A stretch of 42,066 nt of DNA, from the NCBI RefSeq assembly GCF_014284125.1, contig NZ_JACOFX010000028.1, forward strand, positions 1 to 42,066. Direction: 5' to 3'. The position numbers and the translations under genes were made by a program. How positions within the stretch are numbered: the first letter of the stretch is position 1; each line of letters begins with the position of its first letter. Shown here one piece after another: positions 37,132-42,066 of the stretch. Origin of the DNA: Undibacterium umbellatum (GTDB lineage Bacteria; Pseudomonadota; Gammaproteobacteria; Burkholderiales; Burkholderiaceae_D). A model generated the notes under the pieces. It was not told where the DNA came from. It worked only from the letters and a program-made list of their open reading frames with translations, and did not search any database.

Positions 37132-39498
37132 CTACACCACCTTGCTACTCTCCTTACCAGGCTGCCCTATCTGCTGTTGCAGCAACAACCATTTATCCAA
37201 TGGCATGGGGCGGGCGAACAGGAAGCCTTGCATGGAGGCGCAGCCATTGGCGATCAGAAACTCAGCCTGTTCCTTGGTCTCTACCCCTTCTGCGACGACC
37301 CGTAATCCCAGATGCGAGGCCATTGAAAGTATGGATTGCACGATGGCCGTACCATTCGCATCATCCGGCGTGTCTTGCACAAAGCTCTTGTCTATCTTAA
37401 GTTCGTACAGTGGCAGGCGCTTGAGGTAGGCCAGGCTGGAATAACCGGTGCCAAAATCATCTATTGAGAAACGGATGCCCAGGGTGGTCAACTCCAGCAT
37501 GCGGGCGATGGTGTCTTGCAGGTTATCGATAAGAAGGCCTTCAGTGACTTCAAAGATCAGGCGCGTTGGCGGTGCACCTGTATATTTCAATACACGCCTG
37601 ACCTTGTTGACAAAGTCAGGCTGGCGGAATTGTTTAGGGCTGACATTGACGGAGAGCGGTATGTCCCAGCCTGCAGCCTGCAATTGCAGCAAGGCCAGGC
37701 AGCCTTGTTCCAGCACCCAGTCACCCAGGCGCAAGATCATGCCTGATTCTTCTGCAATCGGGATGAAGAGTGCAGGTGAAATGAAACCGCGCTCAGGATG
37801 TATCCAGCGCATCAGCATTTCACCGCCAACTGGTTTACCCAGCCTGTCGACCTGTGCCTGTATGTACATGTGCAAATGCCCACCAGAGATGGCTTCGCCC
37901 AGCTCTCTTTCCATGGTCAGCCTTTGTTCGACCTCGGTTTGCATGCCGGTTTCATAGAAGGCGATCTGATTGCGACCACTGCTCTTGGCACGATACATGG
38001 CGGTATCCGCTTCGCGCAGCAAATCATGAGAATTTTGATTTTCGCGCGGCAGCAAGGTGACGCCTATGCTGCAGGTGGTGCTGTATTGCAGGCCATTGAT
38101 ATCAAAAAACTGTGAGATTGAATGACGGATTTTCTCTGCCACGGCTTGTGCCGCATGGGCACCAGCCACCACATCATTGGAGATATGGCATAGCAGGACC
38201 ACAAATTCATCACCACCGATATGTGCCACTGTATCGACTTCACGCAAGCTACTACTCAGCCTTTGTGCCACCAGGGTAAGTAATGCATCACCCACGGCAT
38301 GGCCGCGTGCATCATTGATGTATTTGAAGTGATCGAGATCAATGAAGAGTACGGCGCTGATCATATTGCTGCGCCTGGCCGTGGCCAGCAAGATGCTCAT
38401 GCGGTCCAGCAGCAGGCGGCGGTTGGGCAAACCTGTCAGAACATCGAAGTAGGCCAGTCTGTGGATATGCTCTTGCGCTTTCTTGCGGTCACTGATGTCA
38501 CGCCCGGTCGCAACCCAGTGGCTGAACAGGCCTTGTTCATCTGCCAGCGGTACGACATCGGCCTCCATCCAGAATTCACTGCCGTCATGGGTATAGCATA
38601 TCAATTCTATGTGCACGGATTCAAAGGCAATCAGGGCTTGATTGAGTCTGTCAATCTCTGTTGCCTGGGTGCGTGGGCCTTGCAGGAACGCCGGGGACTT
38701 GTCTATTACTTCTTCGCTTTGAAAACCGGTCTGGCGCACGAAAGCATCATTCACAAAAACGATTTTGAGATGCCTCTTTCCGGCAGGGTCGACATCCACC
38801 TTGATGATCATCACGATGTCATTCAAACGGGCTACCGCTGCAACGATGAGGCGCAATTCTTCATTTGTCGCTTTCAAGGATGCTTGCCCCTGCTGCAAAG
38901 AGGCGGTGATGATGCGCTGGTGTTCGAGCGAGTTATCCAGTCTTTGCAAAAGCACGCCACAAGAAATCGACATGACTGCCGCAATGAAAGTGAAATTGAT
39001 CGTCACCACCACCAATTGCATGAAGGGGTGTGAATCAAAGCCATACACATGCAAATTCGCATCGGCGATATACCCCACCACCAGCATGCTGACCGAAGCC
39101 AGCAACAGGGCTTGCATGGCCAGGCGCATATTCAGCAGCAAGGAGGTCAGTACCGGAAAGGCCAGCAGATAAATCAGTCCGGTCAGACCAACCTTGATAA
39201 GGAACCAGACGCCTAGTAAATACAGAAACAGCAAGAAGTTCCAGGCCCGCTGTTTATAACTCAAGAAAGGAAGACGCCAGATGGTGGCGATCCAGGCCAG
39301 GGCAAAAATATCGACTACCACGACCGACCACAGGTTTTCGCTGATGGCCAGGACAATGCTGGGGATGGCGGTCGCACCACCCAGTGTCAATACAAAAAAT
39401 AATATCGCCGACAGCACTTGCTCGCGCCACTGGTGCGCTTCACCCAGTGCCGGAGAGTTTGCCATGTAGTTACTGCGGATGAATTGAAAAACAGTCAC
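37132..39498 (-). CDS. membrane PAS-GGDEF-EAL protein (c-di-GMP turnover)
   Basis: 788 residues: about six membrane helices (28-200), a short linker helix, a PAS domain (about 225-335, IVFVNDAFVRQTGFQSEE), a GGDEF domain (about 345-510) with the intact signature GGDEF at 428-432, and an EAL domain (about 520-775). The EAL motif reads EML (Glu560-Met-Leu), keeping the metal-binding Glu. Later residues DDFGTGYSSL, ELKIDKSFV and EGVE are intact, so phosphodiesterase activity is likely. Start GTG 39498 has AAGGA eight bases upstream; ATG 39465 is an alternative without a site. A membrane or redox signal sensed by the N-terminus probably switches cyclic-di-GMP synthesis or breakdown. Confidence 0.9.
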   Translation of the reverse strand: MTVFQFIRSNYMANSPALGEAHQWREQVLSAILFFVLTLGGATAIPSIVLAISENLWSVVVVDIFALAWIATIWRLPFLSYKQRAWNFLLFLYLLGVWFLIKVGLTGLIYLLAFPVLTSLLLNMRLAMQALLLASVSMLVVGYIADANLHVYGFDSHPFMQLVVVTINFTFIAAVMSISCGVLLQRLDNSLEHQRIITASLQQGQASLKATNEELRLIVAAVARLNDIVMIIKVDVDPAGKRHLKIVFVNDAFVRQTGFQSEEVIDKSPAFLQGPRTQATEIDRLNQALIAFESVHIELICYTHDGSEFWMEADVVPLADEQGLFSHWVATGRDISDRKKAQEHIHRLAYFDVLTGLPNRRLLLDRMSILLATARRSNMISAVLFIDLDHFKYINDARGHAVGDALLTLVAQRLSSSLREVDTVAHIGGDEFVVLLCHISNDVVAGAHAAQAVAEKIRHSISQFFDINGLQYSTTCSIGVTLLPRENQNSHDLLREADTAMYRAKSSGRNQIAFYETGMQTEVEQRLTMERELGEAISGGHLHMYIQAQVDRLGKPVGGEMLMRWIHPERGFISPALFIPIAEESGMILRLGDWVLEQGCLALLQLQAAGWDIPLSVNVSPKQFRQPDFVNKVRRVLKYTGAPPTRLIFEVTEGLLIDNLQDTIARMLELTTLGIRFSIDDFGTGYSSLAYLKRLPLYELKIDKSFVQDTPDDANGTAIVQSILSMASHLGLRVVAEGVETKEQAEFLIANGCASMQGFLFARPMPLDKWLLLQQQIGQPGKESSKVV

Positions 39499-39760
39499 AA
39501 ATGCTGTCCTTCTGTCATTACATCACGAAACAGGCCAGGCTCAATTCAGCGGCCAGATCAGTAATACTATACCAACATTTAACTACTTAAACAGAAATTA
39601 ATCCTAAGCAGGGAAAATGTCACAAAAATGCATTTCCTTTTGGCAATATTGTGACTTTATCGCCTTGATTCTATCTTGTTTTCCTGGTATCAAGTCTGTC
39701 CAGATTGGCAGCAGCATGCCTGTGGATTAATTGCACACGCGCGCGAATTGCAAGCACCGA

Positions 39761-40684
39761 TTAATCGACGTTCTTGCCGGCAGAGGCGCACCATAACGCA
39801 AACCACTGTTCACGGCTGAGGACAATGGTAGTAGCAAGAACAGCTGCCTGAATCGCAGCTATACGTCCAGATCCGGTTAATACCAGTGGCCTGGAGGGAT
39901 GTTGCAAAATCCACGCAAGCGCTACCGTCGCAGTGCTGACATCAAGTTCAGCAGCGATGCGTACCAACACGGCACTGATACGCTGACTGCGTTCATCTTG
40001 CTCACTTAATGGGCGGAATAAACTACCACCACCAAGTGCCGACCAGATCATCGGTGCCATGCGCAGACGCTGGCACAGATCAAGTGTGCCATCATGCAAA
40101 GCCTGCATATGCAATAAGGATAATTCGACTTGATTGGTAACCAGAGGGACGCGGGCTGCCAGCAATTCAAACTGGCTATTGGTGAAATTGGACACGCCAA
40201 AATGCCTGACCTTGCCACTCTCTTGCAATTGCCGGAAAGCGCCCGCTATTTCATCCGCATCCATCAGCGGATCTGGCCTGTGTATCAGCAGTAAATCCAG
40301 TTGCTCTATCTGCATTGCACGCAGCGACTGTTCAGCCGAGGCGATGATGTGCGCAGCACTGGTATCGTAATGCTGCACGCCATGTGCAGGCCGGTTGTTG
40401 GAGACCAGCTTGATGCCACATTTACTGACGAACTGGAATTGATCCCGCAAATGCGGCGCCAACGCGATAGCCTCGCCCAAGAGGCTTTCACTTTGGTAAT
40501 CGCCATAGATATCGGCCTGGTCTATGGTAGTGACACCCAGAGCCAACGCCTGCTCCAGAAATGTCACTCTTTGCTGCGCAGACATTTGCCAGCTCCCCAA
40601 GCGCCACAAACCCAATACGATGCGGGAAAATTCAGGGCCATTCGGGGCGATGTGCAAACGCGGGCTGCTCGTTGAAATACTCAT
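39761..40684 (-). CDS. aldo/keto reductase, YdhF-like
   Basis: A 307-residue NADPH-dependent oxidoreductase with a TIM-barrel fold. Catalytic residues are visible: Asp near 55 and Tyr near 60 in DQADIYGDYQSE, Lys in FVSKCGIK and His in LLLIHRPDP. GKVRHFGVSNF and LTGSGRIAAIQAA are the usual cofactor-binding segments. The gene starts by a 4-base overlap (ATGA) with the end of the DsbA-like gene, which implies translational coupling. The physiological carbonyl substrate is unknown. Confidence 0.9.
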   Translation of the reverse strand: MSISTSSPRLHIAPNGPEFSRIVLGLWRLGSWQMSAQQRVTFLEQALALGVTTIDQADIYGDYQSESLLGEAIALAPHLRDQFQFVSKCGIKLVSNNRPAHGVQHYDTSAAHIIASAEQSLRAMQIEQLDLLLIHRPDPLMDADEIAGAFRQLQESGKVRHFGVSNFTNSQFELLAARVPLVTNQVELSLLHMQALHDGTLDLCQRLRMAPMIWSALGGGSLFRPLSEQDERSQRISAVLVRIAAELDVSTATVALAWILQHPSRPLVLTGSGRIAAIQAAVLATTIVLSREQWFALWCASAGKNVD

Positions 40685-41331
40685 GCTTGTTGTACCTGCT
40701 GTAAAGTGGCGATCAAATCATCCCGTGTGGTAAAGCCGGAAGCCAGCATATGCAGCGCCTCATTATGCACCAGCAAGAGGGCTGGAAAACCGCGTATGCC
40801 CCAGCGCTGGGCTTGTTCAAAATGCTCTCTTGTGTCCGACATCGCCATGGGTGAAACAAGGGTCTCGGCAAAACTCTGGGCATCAAAACTGTCGTCACCT
40901 TCGACCTTGTTCATCGCCTCAACCGCCAGCGCTGACAATACGGCAGTGTCACGCACATCCTTGCCCTCGGCATAGAAAGCATGCTGTATCGCATGAAACA
41001 CAGCCAACGCTGCGCGGCCAGTATCATCATCCGTCAATGTGCGTGCCGTTACGACAGCACGGCATGCAGGCTCAGTGTCATAGATAAAACCTGCTTGCGA
41101 CAGGGCTGCACTGTTGAAAGGCAAACCAGTACGCTCAGCCACATGCTGCCAGTGCCCAAGGATAGTAGTTCGCGTCTCGTCATCCAGCACCTGCTTGTTA
41201 TAGGCACGCAAGCCTCCCATGATCACATCCATTTTGGCACCAGGCAAGGTATCCAGCAAGGCCAGCAATTCCGGCCCGAAGCCATAACACCAGGAGCACA
41301 TGGGGTCTGCGACATAGATCAACTGCGTCAT
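40681..41331 (-). CDS. DsbA-family thiol oxidoreductase (CSWC)
   Basis: 216 residues starting MTQLIYVADPMCSWCYGFGP: the first strand leads straight into the active site Cys12-Ser-Trp-Cys15. The rest is helical with a cis-proline in GIRGFPALLLVHNEALHM near 183. No signal peptide, so cytoplasmic like the FrnE/HCCA-isomerase group, though the CSWC tetrad differs from the CPWC of the protein at 28743. The start at 41331 has an AGAGA-type ribosome site; the frame to 41442 has none. Coupled with the aldo/keto reductase gene. Confidence 0.85.
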   Translation of the reverse strand: MTQLIYVADPMCSWCYGFGPELLALLDTLPGAKMDVIMGGLRAYNKQVLDDETRTTILGHWQHVAERTGLPFNSAALSQAGFIYDTEPACRAVVTARTLTDDDTGRAALAVFHAIQHAFYAEGKDVRDTAVLSALAVEAMNKVEGDDSFDAQSFAETLVSPMAMSDTREHFEQAQRWGIRGFPALLLVHNEALHMLASGFTTRDDLIATLQQVQQA

Positions 41332-41478
41332 AAGCTTATCTCTGAGTAAAAAGGGATATGCCATTGTATAGAAACTTGGAAATTGCTGGGTTGAGCAGTT
41401 TAAGACCTGGAGACCTCTTACCATAGAGGAAGGGGCAGCCACTTACAAGCCAGCTTTCGAAGTTTTCTTTATATCTAT

Positions 41479-41500
41479 AAGACCTCTCACCACAGAGACA
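41479..41500 (+). repeat. dispersed CACCACAGAGACA repeat, copy 2
   Basis: AAGACCTCTCACCACAGAGA followed by CA; differs from the copy at 35951-35972 in two of 22 bases. A third, weaker copy (AGACCTCTTACCATAGAGGA) lies at 41411-41430. Confidence 0.45.
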
Positions 41501-41576
41501 GAGATAAGCAAGGGAGAACTGGATTATCGCTTTGTAGAGCCAAGTATTCGATATCTTGAGGTTTGACGTCAAAACA

Positions 41577-41607
41577 AAAAAAGGAGCGTCAGCTCCCTTT
41601 TTTTATT
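41577..41607. terminator. bidirectional terminator-like hairpin with A- and T-tracts
   Basis: GGAGC (41583-41587) pairs with GCTCC (41592-41596); the arm is extended by a poly-A tract on the left and a poly-T tract on the right, with one unpaired C. Transcripts from either side would end in a U-run. It is well placed to stop transcription escaping the rRNA operon on the minus strand. Confidence 0.65.
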
Positions 41608-41951
41608 GCCTGTCAATTCTTGTGGATTTCCTGGTACGGGCTTTGTGTCGGTCTTTAGTCAAGTCGATGATCTTTGTCGATTAGCTTATGCGCCATGCGG
41701 TGAGCTGTGCGCGCGATGTAGACAACATTAAACGAACAAATCAGATGAGTTGCATCTCATTGCCCCAGAAATAAAGAATAAAGAGCGAGAGTCAAAGAGT
41801 AAAAGCAGAGCTTTCGCTTGTTCTTGCTGTTCTTGCTTTTCTCGGAGCGACTCTGTGTCTGGGTGCCTCATTGTTGAGAGGTCTTGACCTTGTTTTTGAT
41901 CTTGTTTTTGTTTGTTATTTTTGTTTTTTTTGTTGCGCACACAAAAGCAAA

Positions 41952-41979
41952 ACCCCCGCTTAACTGAATAAGCGGGGGT
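41952..41979 (-). terminator. intrinsic terminator of the rRNA operon
   Basis: Perfect 11-bp stem ACCCCCGCTTA (41952-41962) with 41969-41979 and a 6-base loop; on the minus strand it is followed by TTTTGCTTTT. It begins 12 bases after the end of the 5S rRNA. Confidence 0.9.
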
Positions 41980-41991
41980 ATGCGGAATAAA

Positions 41992-42066
41992 AGCCTGACG
42001 ATAACCTACTTTCACACTGGTTGCAGCACTATCATTGGCGCGTAATCGTTTCACGGTCCTGTTCGG
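41992..42066 (-). rRNA. rrf: 5S ribosomal RNA, 3' part (continues beyond the window)
   Basis: The reverse complement reads CCGAACAGGACCGTGAAACG, then the conserved GATAGTGCTGCAACCAGTGT and GAAAGTAGGTTATCGTCAGG to CT. This is the 3' two-thirds of a betaproteobacterial 5S rRNA. The presence of a terminator right after it, on the same strand, shows that an rRNA operon extends past the right edge. Confidence 0.95.

Larger units (their letters stand above)
41332..41951. other. 620-bp intergenic region between the DsbA-like gene and the rRNA operon
   Basis: No gene is supported. It contains repeat copies (41411-41430, 41479-41500, inverted near 41851-41890), the hairpin at 41577-41607, and an imperfect hairpin at 41788-41854 with outer arms AGAGTC/GACTCT and inner AAAAGCA/TGCTTTT. 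GTTCTTGCT is repeated in tandem at 41820-41837. Confidence 0.4.

Noticed and set aside
39619..39655. Inverted repeat GTCACAA/TTGTGAC upstream of the GGDEF-EAL gene as an operator
   Set aside because: Seven bases with a 23-base gap is within chance for an AT-rich region.
41336..41572. Minus-strand open frame upstream of the DsbA-like gene
   Set aside because: Overlaps dispersed repeats and has no ribosome site.
41728..42054. Minus-strand open frame next to the 5S rRNA
   Set aside because: It runs through the 5S gene and its terminator; low-complexity Lys/Gln repeat from AT-rich DNA.
1..42066. CRISPR arrays, tRNA genes, riboswitches
   Set aside because: No regularly spaced repeats, no cloverleaf-like sequence, no recognisable riboswitch core were seen by eye.

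Overview
The window looks like a chromosomal segment of a betaproteobacterium, most likely Burkholderiales/Oxalobacteraceae of moderate GC (Undibacterium-like). This rests on the xseB-ispA-dxs block, a DUF1631 protein, a PduO-type cobalamin adenosyltransferase starting MGNRLSKIATRTGDKG, a lipase with its dedicated foldase, and a betaproteobacterial-type 5S rRNA 3' half. The genus is inference from gene content and protein style; no search was run.

Layout. 1-130: 5' end of an IS3-family element (minus), cut by the window edge. 0.18-4.0 kb: accessory genes (SMI1/KNR4-like protein, two secreted proteins of unknown function, an SGNH hydrolase). 4.0-5.3 kb: a regulatory region with a perfect palindrome and repeated TTGCAAC words, then a ZIP metal transporter that seems to start at ATT. 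5.4-10.5 kb (all minus): 3-mercaptopyruvate sulfurtransferase, DMT exporter, Rieske oxygenase, SRPBCC protein, FadR-type GntR regulator and a fatty-acid-hydroxylase-like membrane enzyme. 11.1-13.1 kb: secreted lipase and lipase foldase. 13.2-16.8 kb (minus): two small unknown genes and a DUF1631 protein. 17.3-20.5 kb: xseB-ispA-dxs (isoprenoid precursor supply). 20.6-25.1 kb: a hybrid histidine kinase and a 12-TPR SPINDLY/OGT-like glycosyltransferase. 25.2-27.7 kb: an acidic unknown protein, an exported BAAT-type hydrolase and an exported unknown protein.

27.9-32.9 kb is rich in thiol chemistry: a peroxiredoxin-glutaredoxin fusion, a FrnE-like DsbA, two small exported proteins that each carry a twin CX3C motif, a TonB-dependent receptor, and a membrane-anchored glutaredoxin facing the periplasm. 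The last four lie on one strand. They are the best candidate here for an undescribed system, perhaps one that makes, folds or senses disulfide-bonded small proteins.

33.1-37.0 kb: cobalamin adenosyltransferase (minus), an unknown protein and a D-lactate dehydrogenase/glycolate-oxidase-type flavoenzyme. The two plus-strand genes are each preceded by a copy of the same two-block sequence. A GcvA-type LysR regulator follows. 37.1-41.3 kb (minus): a membrane PAS-GGDEF-EAL protein, and an aldo/keto reductase overlapping a DsbA-like gene by 4 bp. The end is intergenic sequence with terminators, copies of a dispersed CCACAGAG-type repeat, and the 3' part of a 5S rRNA on the minus strand, so an rRNA operon continues beyond the window.

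No CRISPR array, tRNA or prophage was seen.
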